Below are positions 1 to 9,440 of a stretch of DNA of 64,000 nucleotides, piece by piece. The translations under genes and the position numbers were made by a program. The DNA comes from RFSX01 sp964495785 (lineage in GTDB: Bacteria; Bacteroidota; Bacteroidia; Chitinophagales; Saprospiraceae). The notes beneath the pieces are model-generated. The model worked only from the letters and a program-made list of their open reading frames with translations. It was not told the DNA's origin and did not search any database. Location: contig CAZBXL010000003.1 of the NCBI GenBank assembly GCA_964495785.1, positions 1-64,000 on the forward strand, written 5' to 3'. How positions within the stretch are numbered: position 1 is the first letter of the stretch; every line of letters starts with the position of its first letter.

Positions 1-42
1 AGCGCCGATGGTACTGCGAAAGCGGGAGAGTAGGTCACCGCC
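1..42 (+). rRNA. rrf: 5S ribosomal RNA, 3' end only
   Basis: The first 42 bases read as the 3' third of a bacterial 5S rRNA: the GCGCCGATGGTACTGC helix/loop segment followed by GGGAGAGTAGGTCACCGCC, the conserved helix IV and 3' strand. The 5' part lies outside the window, so an rRNA operon ends here. A T-run and a terminator hairpin follow at once. Confidence 0.88.
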
Positions 43-90
43 TTTTTTTTAAAAACCTTATAAAGATTCTTTATAAGGTTTTTTTATTTC
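43..90 (+). terminator. Rho-independent terminator of the rRNA operon
   Basis: A perfect 15-bp inverted repeat (51-65 pairing with 69-83, core AACCTTATAAAG) with a 3-base loop, flanked by T-rich runs, directly follows the 5S rRNA. The long stem and trailing T's fit an intrinsic terminator for the rrn operon. Confidence 0.85.
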
Positions 91-160
91 TATTCCATTC
101 ATATATAATTTGACGACCTTACCATACAAAAATTAATAGTATTTTGTGTCAAAAATAATT

Positions 161-454
161 ATGGAAATTTATCAAATAATAGATCAAATCCAAGCACAGG
201 CAAGTAAAGCAGACCCAATAGGAGGATCAATAAAATTTATATTGGATGATCAAATATTATTAATAGATGGAACGGGTAATTCAAATAAGGTTTCCCAAGA
301 AAATGGAGATGCAGATTGTACAATTTCTACTTCTGTAGAAACCTTAATGAAGATGAAATCTGGTGAACTTAATCCGATGATGGCTGCAATGAGTGGTAAA
401 GTTAAGATAAGTGGAGATATGAGTTTAGCTATGAAGTTACAATCCTTAATTTAA
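161..454 (+). CDS. SCP2 sterol-binding domain protein
   Basis: Small one-domain protein (97 residues from the ATG at 161; a GTG at 146 would add five). The whole length fits the sterol carrier protein 2 fold: an N-terminal helix, a beta-sheet region around VQFILDD-like strands, the DADCTIS turn, then the helical LMKMKSGELNPMMAAMSGKV segment that shapes the lipid tunnel, ending in ISGDMSLAMKLQSL. SCP2 domains bind hydrophobic ligands such as lipids or acyl-CoA; the bacterial ligand is unknown. No signal peptide, so cytoplasmic. It ends 14 bases before the next gene and may be co-transcribed with it, although the functions look unrelated. Confidence 0.85.
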   Translation: MEIYQIIDQIQAQASKADPIGGSIKFILDDQILLIDGTGNSNKVSQENGDADCTISTSVETLMKMKSGELNPMMAAMSGKVKISGDMSLAMKLQSLI

Positions 455-468
455 ATCAATTTCACATC

Positions 469-2835
469 ATGAATTATCTAAAAACTAGTCTGTTAGCTAT
501 ATTTTCAATCACGGTTAATATGTTTGTTCATGGCCAAAATGAGATTGGTTTTCAGAGATATTATGGAGCGGATGATTTTGAGATAATAAACATAACAAGT
601 ACTCCTCTTCCTGATAATGGTTATTTACTTGCAAGTATTTCTGAGAATCTAAGAGATACTAGTTCCATACAAACAATCAATATTACTATACACGATGTTA
701 AGGGTAATATAATAGGATCTAATGATTATGAAATAGAAGGAGGATTCTATTCTAAAGATCTAAGATCACTAAGCATCGAATTAGTGGAAGATAATAGTTT
801 GTTTTTTGTAGCCTCTACAATAGACACATTATTAGGTCCTAATGATGAAAAGCATATGATAAAGTTAGATGCGGACAATAACGTCATATGGTCTAATTCT
901 ATAACTGATTCTTCAAGTTCAATTCATGCAATTAATTCAAAACCGGTAGCTATTCTTGATGATTCTCAAAGAATTAATGTATTCTCAACACAGCTTGAAG
1001 ATATGACATATGGAATACATCATAATAGATTTAATAATGATAATAGTTTAGTTTTAAGTCAGACATACGTAATTACAGATACAATTAGTAATCCTATAGT
1101 TGGAGGAATTTTAGATGCAGATTTATCTGTTGATTCTACTTACTCCATTGTCTTTTTAGCAGATTCAACACAACAATCTTCTGGTTTCTTAAAGGTAAAT
1201 GACGAAGGTGTACCGATGTCAGCTTTATCATATAGACTAAGTTCTGATACATTAACAAATTCTACCTTTGAGCTGAGCTCAATATCATCTCTTCCTGATA
1301 CGACAAGTGCTATGGTAGGTAGCATTCTTGATAACACAACCAATAATTTATCTACGGTAATCATCAAAACTAATAAAGAAGGAAATATTGTTTGGTCTAA
1401 GATTTTGAACACTAATATAGAATCACAGACAAATGACCTTATAGTTACTAATCAAAATGAGATTGCGGTTTCAGGAAAGTATTCAGATTTCATAACTGGA
1501 AACATAGGTGATTATACTATCTTCTTTAATATGGAAGGTGAAATTATAAGACAAGTCGATCATGGTTCTATTAATTCCTTTAGAACTAACGGACTGATTA
1601 CGCCTCCAGGACATCTCAGTACCTCTTCAGATGGAAGTACTTTTTATTCGACAACAGGTATCGATCTGAACGGTGGAGTTTTAGGTAATTATATGATAAA
1701 GATGGATAGCATTGGCAATGCTATGTGTAGTGATACTTTTTCAATTGGAACTGTTACTGATATAAATCTTGTCACTGATACACTTAATGTCGATATAGAT
1801 AATTTTGGAATATTGGAGTCACTTGAAGTTGAACAAACAAATTTTGGTGGATTTAATACCCCAGTCTTGACACTTACGGATACTACATTTTGTCCCCAAG
1901 ATCCAATAGTATTTGAAATAATTGGAACAGTCCCAGGTGCAACTGATTACATATGGAGCACTGGAGATACGACAGATCGAATTACTGTTATGGAAGAAGG
2001 AGAATTTTCTGTCACAGTAACAGTAGGTGATAGGGTGTGTTATATGTTATGTGATACAAGCAATGTTTCTCAACTTGATTTCCCAGAAGCTCAATTAGAT
2101 GTTGATCCTTCTTTCTTTTGCGAAGAAGGATTTGTAAGATTATCTGGTACATTGACGGCTGGAGCAGGTGCAAGAGATTATATATGGGACGATAATTCTA
2201 CTGAGCGTACAAGAGATGTTACTGGTCCTGGGACTTATAGCGTAACTATTACTGATAATTGCGATAACACTGCGGTAGCAGACGTAATTTTAAATGACTC
2301 AAATTTTTCAGTAGACGTTACCGCAAGTATTAACCAAGGAGCCTTTGATTGTGATAATGGGGTACAACTTTCAGTCACGACAATAAGTCCATTTCCTATC
2401 CAATCTATACTTTGGTCAACTGGTGAAACAACTGAAACAATTAGTGTTCTTAATTCTGGTGACTACTCCGTAACTGTTACAAATATTTGTAGCGCCAGTG
2501 ATCAAGATTCAACAGTTGTAAGCATAGCTGACTTTTCGGATCTTACATATCCTAATGTGTTCTTTCCGACTTCAGAGATAGACATTAATAGAACTTTTGG
2601 TCCATATATTGAATGTCCTGAATTGACAGTAATTAATGAATATAGTTTAGAGATATTTAATAGGTGGGGTGATAAAGTCTATGAGTCTGATAGAGTCATT
2701 GATCGGTGGAATGGTCGGATTAATAATATGGGAGATATTATACAAGAGGATGTTTACCTCTTTGTCTACACATATTTAGATGAGGCTGGATTAGAGATTA
2801 AAGGCAATGGAAGCGTAACCCTGTCAAGACAATGA
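469..2835 (+). CDS. Secreted gliding-motility-associated C-terminal domain protein
   Basis: Large exported protein of 788 residues. Residues 1-22 are a signal peptide ending near HGQ. Residues about 30-480 form a repetitive beta-rich region with recurring Asp/Thr/Ser and a 'KMDSIGN'-type propeller-like pattern. Three Ig/PKD-like repeats follow (about 495-680), each with a YIWSTGDTT or ILWSTGETT strand and a YSVTVT strand. The last 95 residues, from about 694 (YPNVFFPTSE to VTLSRQ, including FNRWGDKVYES and DRWNG), are the gliding-motility-associated CTD (T9SS type B sorting signal). It is therefore expected to be secreted across the outer membrane by T9SS and kept at the surface. Function of the N-terminal part is not recognised. 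A terminator follows at 2860. Confidence 0.85.
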   Translation: MNYLKTSLLAIFSITVNMFVHGQNEIGFQRYYGADDFEIINITSTPLPDNGYLLASISENLRDTSSIQTINITIHDVKGNIIGSNDYEIEGGFYSKDLRSLSIELVEDNSLFFVASTIDTLLGPNDEKHMIKLDADNNVIWSNSITDSSSSIHAINSKPVAILDDSQRINVFSTQLEDMTYGIHHNRFNNDNSLVLSQTYVITDTISNPIVGGILDADLSVDSTYSIVFLADSTQQSSGFLKVNDEGVPMSALSYRLSSDTLTNSTFELSSISSLPDTTSAMVGSILDNTTNNLSTVIIKTNKEGNIVWSKILNTNIESQTNDLIVTNQNEIAVSGKYSDFITGNIGDYTIFFNMEGEIIRQVDHGSINSFRTNGLITPPGHLSTSSDGSTFYSTTGIDLNGGVLGNYMIKMDSIGNAMCSDTFSIGTVTDINLVTDTLNVDIDNFGILESLEVEQTNFGGFNTPVLTLTDTTFCPQDPIVFEIIGTVPGATDYIWSTGDTTDRITVMEEGEFSVTVTVGDRVCYMLCDTSNVSQLDFPEAQLDVDPSFFCEEGFVRLSGTLTAGAGARDYIWDDNSTERTRDVTGPGTYSVTITDNCDNTAVADVILNDSNFSVDVTASINQGAFDCDNGVQLSVTTISPFPIQSILWSTGETTETISVLNSGDYSVTVTNICSASDQDSTVVSIADFSDLTYPNVFFPTSEIDINRTFGPYIECPELTVINEYSLEIFNRWGDKVYESDRVIDRWNGRINNMGDIIQEDVYLFVYTYLDEAGLEIKGNGSVTLSRQ

Positions 2836-2859
2836 TGAACTAAAAATATAAGAATTATT

Positions 2860-2892
2860 AATGCCCATTTGAGTTTCATTTGGGCATTTTTT
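2860..2892 (+). terminator. Intrinsic terminator after the gliding-type gene
   Basis: AATGCCCA (2860-2867) pairs with TGGGCATT (2881-2888), extended by an inner TGA/TCA, and is followed by a T-run. It lies in the 5' extension of the next reading frame, which argues for the downstream ATG at 2911 as that gene's start. Confidence 0.75.
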
Positions 2893-2910
2893 GTAAATAG
2901 ATATCAAGCT

Positions 2911-3867
2911 ATGTATGATTTAATAATAATTGGAGCTGGGCCTACTGGAATTTCTATAGCAATAGAAGCGCAAAAAAAAGGACTATCATATTTGATATTA
3001 GAAAAAGGTAAACTTGTAAATTCAATTTATAACTTTCCTTCAAATATGACTTTCTTCTCTACATCTCTAAATTTAGAAATAGGAGGGATTCCATTTATAT
3101 CTCACAATGATAAGCCTACAAGGACAGAAGCTTTAGAATATTATAGAAGGTTGACTTCGCATTATGACCTTAAAATCAGATATAGAGTATGCGTCAACTC
3201 TATACAGAGGGTTAACGATAACTTTCGAGTCAATGGTGATGTAGAATTGGTGTGTAAGAATATTGTTGTAGCGACTGGCTTTTATGACCATTATCGAAAA
3301 CTAAATATACCTGGAGAAGAGCTTTCTAAAGTGAAGCACTATTATGATGATCCCCATCCTTATGTAGGAATGAATGTATTAGTAATAGGCGCTGCTAACT
3401 CTGCATGTGATGTGGCATTAGAGACATGGCAGAATGGTGCTAATGTGACTATGGTGATAAGGCAAGATCAGCTATACCCAAAAGTCAAATATTGGATACT
3501 GCCTAATATTAGAAACAGAATAAAGGAAGGTTCTATAAAAGCATTTTTCAATTCAAACGTAAAATCTATATCTGCTGATAATGTAATAATAGATACTCCG
3601 GATGGGACTATTGAATTAGACAATGATTATGTATTAGCTATGACAGGATATGTACCAAATTTTGATTTTATCAAAGAGATTGGAATTCATTTAGATAATG
3701 ACGATAATCAAAAACCTATAATAAATCCAGAGACACTTGAGACTAACGTAAAAAATATATACGTCGCTGGTGTAGTAGTTTCAGGATTGAGTACAAGCGA
3801 ACTGTTTATTGAGAATACCCGACATCATGGAGAACTGATAGTCAAAGACATATTATCTAAAAACTAA
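2911..3867 (+). CDS. ypdA: YpdA-family FAD/NAD(P) oxidoreductase (bacillithiol disulfide reductase-like)
   Basis: 318 residues from the ATG at 2911; an in-frame start at 2869 is rejected because it lies inside the upstream terminator. An N-terminal FAD Rossmann motif, DLIIIGAGPTGISIA, is followed by ILEKG; a second dinucleotide motif VLVIGAANSACDVALE lies mid-protein; a C-terminal NIYVAGVV segment completes the two-domain flavoprotein. No CxxC redox pair is present, as in YpdA, which reduces bacillithiol disulfide with NADPH in Firmicutes and is common in Bacteroidota. The next gene, on the other strand, is a glutamate-cysteine-ligase-like protein, which fits a thiol-metabolism neighbourhood, although bacillithiol synthesis genes are not seen here. 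Confidence 0.85.
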   Translation: MYDLIIIGAGPTGISIAIEAQKKGLSYLILEKGKLVNSIYNFPSNMTFFSTSLNLEIGGIPFISHNDKPTRTEALEYYRRLTSHYDLKIRYRVCVNSIQRVNDNFRVNGDVELVCKNIVVATGFYDHYRKLNIPGEELSKVKHYYDDPHPYVGMNVLVIGAANSACDVALETWQNGANVTMVIRQDQLYPKVKYWILPNIRNRIKEGSIKAFFNSNVKSISADNVIIDTPDGTIELDNDYVLAMTGYVPNFDFIKEIGIHLDNDDNQKPIINPETLETNVKNIYVAGVVVSGLSTSELFIENTRHHGELIVKDILSKN

Positions 3868-3979
3868 TCACAGAGAATTAAACGAAGACGAAGTAGATAT
3901 TCCTGACTTCAATAGGGATCATTACAGATTTAATTTCTCCAATTAAATTATAGTTACTCAGAATATTCGCTATTTGTGA

Positions 3980-5920
3980 TTATTTCTTTTTTCTCTTGGT
4001 ATGTAATCGCTCCAGCAAGCTACTCGTAATATCAAGGAAGTCAGTCTCTGTAATTATTCCTGCTAATACATTATGTTTAACTACAGGAAGTGCACCTATC
4101 TTATTTTTACGCATAATTTTCATGGCTTCTATTATGCTGGTCTCCGGTTCTATAGTGATAGGATTGGAATTCATTAGACTTCCCACTGTGACGACCTCAT
4201 CCGTAGGATGATGAGCAGTCTTGAGAAGGTGCCTCGTAAGTATGCGAGAGGTGATAAGACCTTGCAGATTACCATCACTATCCTCTACAGGCATGTACCT
4301 TACTTTTTTCCAATCCATAATTTCTCCAACCAACTCGACAATATCATCTTTTTCAACTGTAAAAACATCTGTCTGCATAAATTCAGATACCTTTAATTCT
4401 AATGGTTTATATTCTACGAGGTCTATAATACTTGCTTTTTTCCACTTGTGGATTGGGATATCAGATTTTTGATTTTTCATAATAGCATGGGTAAGAACAG
4501 AAAGAGTTTCGTCTTTAGGAATGTTGTTTTTGAGAAGATTAGAATAAGAGTCAAGAATCCATATAGCTCCGTTAGTTTTCTTTTTGACTCGGTCATCTAA
4601 TAGCCCGAGGTATTTATCTATATCAGATGCTTTGATTTTGTAAGACTTGAGACCATCCCTCGCTATTGGAATTAATTCTTTTCTTAATAATTCTCTGACA
4701 TGTATTTTTTTTCCTTTTATCCAACTGTAGTCAGCTTCTAAGCCAAATCTTGCAGAACGGCCAAAATTGTCTTTGAGTGAAGCGAACTCTATGTTATCTC
4801 TGATATCATTATACCTGTCAGCCATTCCTTTCATTGCACCTAACCAAAATACAGCATTAGCCATCTGGTCGGATACAGTCGGACCTGCTGCCATCACTCT
4901 ATTCTCTATTCTAAGGTGAGGCTGTCCATTACTACTGATGCCGTATTGTGGCCTGTTCCATCTATAAACAGTTGAGTTATGTACAAGAAGAGATTCTAAT
5001 TCCGGAACTTTCCCTTTTAATACTTTCTCCCAAGAATTCTTCTCTGATAGAGAGCTTAATATCACTTTAAATCTGGAAATGTCCTCCCTGTATATATCAA
5101 GTATGGACCCTTTAAGCCAATCCTTACCGAAAGAGACTCGTGTACTCTGCTCACGCATATGTTCATGTGTATTACGAGTATCTAAAGCTTGTTCAAACAT
5201 AGCTATACGAGATTCATGCCATAACCTTTTACCAAATACGATAGGTGAGTTAGCAGAAAGAGAGATACATGGACCTGCTAATGATTGTGCTATATTATAC
5301 ATCTTGACATAATCTTGAGGTGCTATCTGTAGGTGTATCTGCCAACTTGTATTAGCGGCTTCTATAAGAGGAGAATTATGTCTTACAAATAATTCATCTA
5401 TGCCAAATATCTTAAGTTCAAAATCTTTATTGTGATTGAGATTTTTAATAGCCTCCATTAACGCATAGTATCTCTTACGAGGTGTCAGATTTTCTTCATT
5501 AAGATGAAATTTCTGAATTGTCGGTAGTATACCTGTGAGAATATATGATGCATTAAAATCAGATAATGTCTTATCAAGTATTGAAAGTCTATCATTGATT
5601 TCCTTTTCCATAAGGGAAAAGTTGTTACCCTTAAGTTCTCTGGGAGTTAAATTAATTTCTAAATTAAACTTTGCTAATTCCGTTTCGAGCCACTTATGTT
5701 TTTTCATTTTTGACAGCACCTTCGTTGCTATGTTAAGAGGTTTAAGGGAAGAGTTGTCTATAATGACCATCTCTAGTTCGGAGCCAAACCTCGTTACACC
5801 TTTCTCGAACCAGTCCTGATCAAGCATATACTCCAGTGACCTCACATCATTAAGAAGGGATGTTATGAATTTTTGTTTCTGAGATATGTCGTCTAAGGAT
5901 TTTACAATCTGTGTTCCCAT
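3980..5920 (-). CDS. Glutamate-cysteine ligase (GCS2)-like protein with C-terminal CBS pair
   Basis: 646 residues. Residues about 25-470 match the GCS2/YbdK-type carboxylate-amine ligase fold: RFGSELEMVIID near the N terminus (ATP/Mg-binding Glu residues), FNLEINLTPRE, TSWQIHLQI and LSANSPIVFGKRLWHESRIA. Residues about 512-640 form two CBS motifs: a first with FMQTDVFTV and GLITSRILTRHLL, a second with LMNSNPITIEPETS and AGIITETDFLD. CBS pairs usually bind adenine nucleotides, so the ligase activity is probably under energy-state control. The actual amino-acid substrates are not known. Transcribed convergently with the YpdA gene. No signal peptide. Confidence 0.83.
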   Translation of the reverse strand: MGTQIVKSLDDISQKQKFITSLLNDVRSLEYMLDQDWFEKGVTRFGSELEMVIIDNSSLKPLNIATKVLSKMKKHKWLETELAKFNLEINLTPRELKGNNFSLMEKEINDRLSILDKTLSDFNASYILTGILPTIQKFHLNEENLTPRKRYYALMEAIKNLNHNKDFELKIFGIDELFVRHNSPLIEAANTSWQIHLQIAPQDYVKMYNIAQSLAGPCISLSANSPIVFGKRLWHESRIAMFEQALDTRNTHEHMREQSTRVSFGKDWLKGSILDIYREDISRFKVILSSLSEKNSWEKVLKGKVPELESLLVHNSTVYRWNRPQYGISSNGQPHLRIENRVMAAGPTVSDQMANAVFWLGAMKGMADRYNDIRDNIEFASLKDNFGRSARFGLEADYSWIKGKKIHVRELLRKELIPIARDGLKSYKIKASDIDKYLGLLDDRVKKKTNGAIWILDSYSNLLKNNIPKDETLSVLTHAIMKNQKSDIPIHKWKKASIIDLVEYKPLELKVSEFMQTDVFTVEKDDIVELVGEIMDWKKVRYMPVEDSDGNLQGLITSRILTRHLLKTAHHPTDEVVTVGSLMNSNPITIEPETSIIEAMKIMRKNKIGALPVVKHNVLAGIITETDFLDITSSLLERLHTKRKKK

Positions 5921-6010
5921 TTTAATTTTTTTATGAAGGCACTATCTTAATTTTAATCACGTTATAAGCTTCAGTTACATGAGGTGACATTATCCTATAA
6001 TTTACAATTG

Positions 6011-6529
6011 ATGAAAATAAAACTATTTTTCCTTTTTCTAAACTTACTATTTGTAGTTTCATGTGGTAGGGAGAAGCCTATCTTAGAGATAGGGACATTT
6101 GTAGAATTCTCAATTCCTGCGGGCCTAAGTACAATAGAGTCTCATTTTTTTGTACAAGATAATACGCCAATCCTCTATCAATCACAATTAGCGACTACAG
6201 GAATAGATCCTGACAATGTAGATATGTTTGTCTCAGGAACAGCATCTTTGATTCCAGGAGCAGGACGTAATTTTGACTTGGGATTTATTAGATCTGTTAA
6301 TGTATTCTTAGTGGAAGAGAATGGACGGCGAAATGAGCTATTCTTCTTAGACTTTGTTCCAATAGGAGAAAAAGATGAAATAGAATTACTCGGCTCGATA
6401 GTAGATCTTAAAGATAAAATAACTGATGATAGAGCCTCAATAGAGACAAGGTTAGAGTTCAATACTCCACCTCCTACAACGTTCGATATGAGACTGAATA
6501 TGACTTTTGTAGTGTTCGGAGCCGAGTAG
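6011..6529 (+). CDS. Putative lipoprotein of unknown function
   Basis: 172 residues from the ATG at 6011; a GTG at 5984 would only put nine residues ahead of a typical lipoprotein signal. The signal MKIKLFFLFLNLLFVVSCG has a clear lipobox (VVSC), so the mature protein should be acylated at Cys18. The rest is beta-rich, with FSIPAGLSTIESHFF and a C-terminal LNMTFVVFGAE strand, giving a compact sandwich-like domain. I do not recognise the family. It is separated from the downstream barrel gene by about 95 bases with no clear terminator and could share its transcript. Confidence 0.72.
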   Translation: MKIKLFFLFLNLLFVVSCGREKPILEIGTFVEFSIPAGLSTIESHFFVQDNTPILYQSQLATTGIDPDNVDMFVSGTASLIPGAGRNFDLGFIRSVNVFLVEENGRRNELFFLDFVPIGEKDEIELLGSIVDLKDKITDDRASIETRLEFNTPPPTTFDMRLNMTFVVFGAE

Positions 6530-6623
6530 ACGACAAATAGGGCTATTATGTATCATCTAGAATAGATGATTATTATCCTATTGTAATTATATTTAGGACT
6601 TTTATAAATAAAATTTTGTAATT

Positions 6624-8318
6624 GTGCTCAGATATATTCCTATAAAACTGCTTTTCATTATTTGTCTGCTATCTTATTCCGATATATATGCTCAAGACGA
6701 GAAGGGCTCATTTACTGGAGGGTTTCAATCATCAGCTAACGTATTTATAAGAGATTCATTAATCGGAGCAGCTAATATTCCACAATATGATTCAGGATTA
6801 TTTGGTGTACAATCATGGCTAGACTTGGGATATAATCAAAATGGATTTGACCTTAGTGTGAGGTTTGATATGTTTAATAATTCTAATCTGCTTAATCCTA
6901 ATGAGTCATACACTGATGAGGGTATAGGTAGATGGCATATCGAAAAAAGGATGGATAAGTTCTCTATAAAAGTAGGTCATATATATGATCAAATAGGTTC
7001 AGGAATTATATATAGAGCTTATGAAGAAAGACCGTTGTTAATTGATAACGCTTTATATGGTGGGAGATTAATTTATAGATTAAGTGACAACTGGGAAGCC
7101 AAGGTATTCGCAGGAAGACAGCGATTTTTATTCAGCGAATATGACCCAACAATTAGAGGGGCAAATATTGAAGGTTTCTTAGAATTAGGTGATCCTGAGA
7201 AGGGTAAGATTATTTCATTAGCCCCGGGGTTTGGCATGATTAACAGGACGCTTAATCAAGAGGCAGTCAATCAAATAGGTTCTGCGATAAGGAATTATGT
7301 AGATGAACAGAGATTTGAATTAAAGAGAAATACATTTGCTTATTCTTTATACAACACAGTAACTTATGGTCCTGTATCTCTATATACTGAGGCCGCTTAT
7401 AAGTCTTCCGAATCATTCTTTAACCCATTCAAACAACTTATCCTTAGTAACGGAAATACCACAGATGGTAGATGGGTAAGAGAAGCTGGTACAGTATTCT
7501 ACTCAAGCTTAAGTTATGCGGGTAACGGATTGGGAGTAACTGTAGAAGCCAAGAGAACAGAAAATTTTGAGTTTAGAGCTGATCCGCAATTATTGTTATT
7601 GAGAGGGCTCATTACTTATATACCTCCGATGAATAGAAATAATACCTATAGGCTAACAGCAAGGTACTCACCCGCGACTCAGTTATTAAGCGAACAAGCT
7701 TACCAGATAGATGCAGTCTATAGATGGAGTAAAAGTCTCACGACATCTGCTAATTATTCTTCTATAGAATCATTAGAGGGAGAACGATTTTTTAGAGAAG
7801 TGTATACGGAGATTCAATATAAATACAAACGAAAATGGCAAGTTAAAGGTGGTGTCCAGCATGTCAACTATAATCAAGAACTCTATGAAGTTAAGCCAGG
7901 AGTTCCTAATGTAAGAACCCTTACACCATATATAGACTTTCTATACAAGCTCACGCGGAAACAGTCTCTAAGATTTGAATCGCAAGTGATGTTTGTAGGT
8001 CAAGATGAGAAAGCAGGATTTAGACAAGATTATGGTAACTGGATATTTGCACTTTTAGAATATAATATTGCACCTCATTGGTCTTTTGTAGTATCTGATA
8101 TGTACAATTCATCTGCAGGAAAAAATACACCAGTTAATGCTGAAGGCGAGAAACAACTTCTACACTACCCAAGATTAGATGTATACTATACTCAGAAAAC
8201 AAACAGGTTTTCACTTAGTTATATTAAGCAAGTAGAGGGTATAGTCTGTAGTGGTGGAGTATGTAGATTAGAACCAGCATTTAGTGGATTCAATTTTACT
8301 GTAAATTCGACGTTTTAA
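6624..8318 (+). CDS. DUF6029-like outer-membrane beta-barrel protein
   Basis: 564 residues starting at GTG 6624, which opens directly into a signal peptide (LLFIICLLSYSDIYAQ). The remainder is alternating amphipathic strands with many aromatic residues at strand ends (for example WLDLGYNQNGFDLSVRFDMF), and the chain ends in the aromatic C-terminal strand FNFTVNSTF, as expected of an outer-membrane barrel. The N-terminal pattern and length fit the DUF6029 family common in Bacteroidota. Just before the last strand sits CSGGVC, a likely disulfide in a hairpin. The next gene, 10 bases downstream, is a thioredoxin-like Omp28-type lipoprotein, so the two probably act together in the outer membrane. 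Transported substrate unknown. Confidence 0.8.
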   Translation: MLRYIPIKLLFIICLLSYSDIYAQDEKGSFTGGFQSSANVFIRDSLIGAANIPQYDSGLFGVQSWLDLGYNQNGFDLSVRFDMFNNSNLLNPNESYTDEGIGRWHIEKRMDKFSIKVGHIYDQIGSGIIYRAYEERPLLIDNALYGGRLIYRLSDNWEAKVFAGRQRFLFSEYDPTIRGANIEGFLELGDPEKGKIISLAPGFGMINRTLNQEAVNQIGSAIRNYVDEQRFELKRNTFAYSLYNTVTYGPVSLYTEAAYKSSESFFNPFKQLILSNGNTTDGRWVREAGTVFYSSLSYAGNGLGVTVEAKRTENFEFRADPQLLLLRGLITYIPPMNRNNTYRLTARYSPATQLLSEQAYQIDAVYRWSKSLTTSANYSSIESLEGERFFREVYTEIQYKYKRKWQVKGGVQHVNYNQELYEVKPGVPNVRTLTPYIDFLYKLTRKQSLRFESQVMFVGQDEKAGFRQDYGNWIFALLEYNIAPHWSFVVSDMYNSSAGKNTPVNAEGEKQLLHYPRLDVYYTQKTNRFSLSYIKQVEGIVCSGGVCRLEPAFSGFNFTVNSTF

Positions 8319-8328
8319 AAAAAACTAA

Positions 8329-9156
8329 ATGAAAATGAAGAAGTTTAATTTTTATCTATTAGGTCTTTTTTTTGCTTTGTCTTGTAACGAGATTCCTACA
8401 CCTATACCTCCTCCTATCGAAGTGCCAGAAGGTAGAGTAATAATGATAGAAGAGCTTACGGGTGTAAGCTGTACGCCCTGTGCAGCTGCCTCTGCAATAT
8501 TAGAAGAAATATTAGATAATGGAGATGGCGCTGTTGTAGCATATGGTGTACACGGTAGATTTCAATCAGAACCATTACCTGATAGTAAGTATGATTTTAG
8601 AAATGAAGATGCAGAGGAACTTGAATCATATCTTGTAGAGTTTGGTAAGCCAGCAGCTTCATTTAATAGAACAACATCAAATACTGGTTCATTAGTATAT
8701 GGGCAGCCTGCGACTTGGCAAGCTTTTGTAGATGAAGAATTGGTTAAGCCTGTAGTAGCTAATGTAGAAATTAGCTCTTCTTATAATGATGCATCTAGAC
8801 GCTTAGACATAAGTGTTGATGTGAGAGCATTAGTAGATCTGGAAGGAACTATTAATGTTGTAGTGGCGGTATCCGAAAGTAATCTCATTGATCCACAAAG
8901 TGCACCAGGTGAGGCAATACCTGACTTCAAACATAAACACGTCCTTAAAAAATTACTTACACCTGTACTGGGTGACGCTATTGCATCATCAGGAATGATA
9001 GCCGGCGAGAGTGAGACAGCTATGTATTCTTATACTATTCCTGCAGAACTCAATGGAGAATGGGTCCCATCTAATATGGAAATAACAGCATTTATAACTG
9101 CAGAAGATCGCAATGGGGAAATACAACAAGCTGCACAAGAACCAGTGATTCCTTGA
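8329..9156 (+). CDS. Omp28-related lipoprotein with thioredoxin-like CTPC motif
   Basis: 275 residues. The lipobox FALSC puts the acylated cysteine at about residue 19 and is followed by a Pro-rich linker (PTPIPPPIEVPEG). Residues about 38-160 are thioredoxin-like: VIMIEELTGVSCTPCAAAS has the CxxC active site, and a FGKPAASFNR segment has the cis-Pro-like position. Residues about 160-275 are a beta-sandwich (Omp28-like C-terminal region). The protein is expected to be anchored in the outer membrane, facing the periplasm or the surface. Ten bases after the DUF6029 barrel gene, thus an operon pair. Redox function is inferred from the CxxC motif; no terminator is evident after it. Confidence 0.8.
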   Translation: MKMKKFNFYLLGLFFALSCNEIPTPIPPPIEVPEGRVIMIEELTGVSCTPCAAASAILEEILDNGDGAVVAYGVHGRFQSEPLPDSKYDFRNEDAEELESYLVEFGKPAASFNRTTSNTGSLVYGQPATWQAFVDEELVKPVVANVEISSSYNDASRRLDISVDVRALVDLEGTINVVVAVSESNLIDPQSAPGEAIPDFKHKHVLKKLLTPVLGDAIASSGMIAGESETAMYSYTIPAELNGEWVPSNMEITAFITAEDRNGEIQQAAQEPVIP

Positions 9157-9402
9157 TTTAATTCAAAGTATAATAATTTCGTATAAGAATTGATAGGAGG
9201 ATTTTATTGCAGTACATAAGTTATTTTTACTCGCATATAGAGTCGTAATTAATATCTTTTTATTTCTGAGATTAACCCTTATGAATGCCTGCTATTGAAT
9301 AAACAAGTTTTTAAGTTTATCAATGACACTGAGCGTATATGTAGATCTAATCCTTCATTCAGATACTCAGTATCCGATCAATCTTAAGCCGCAGAATATA
9401 TA

Positions 9403-9410
9403 TATCTTTG
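9403..9410 (+). promoter_or_regulatory. Candidate -7 promoter element for the pheT operon
   Basis: TATCTTTG matches the Bacteroidota -7 consensus TAnnTTTG and lies 30 bases before the pheT ATG. I see no convincing -33 TTG at the usual distance. The rest of 9157-9440 is AT-rich and shows no gene, RNA or strong hairpin. Confidence 0.45.
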
Positions 9411-9440
9411 CACCTTATCTAAAACGAATAGAATTAAGGA

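Noticed and set aside
2869..2910. Longer N terminus for the YpdA gene
   Set aside because: The extension overlaps a terminator hairpin and adds residues before a standard FAD-binding start.
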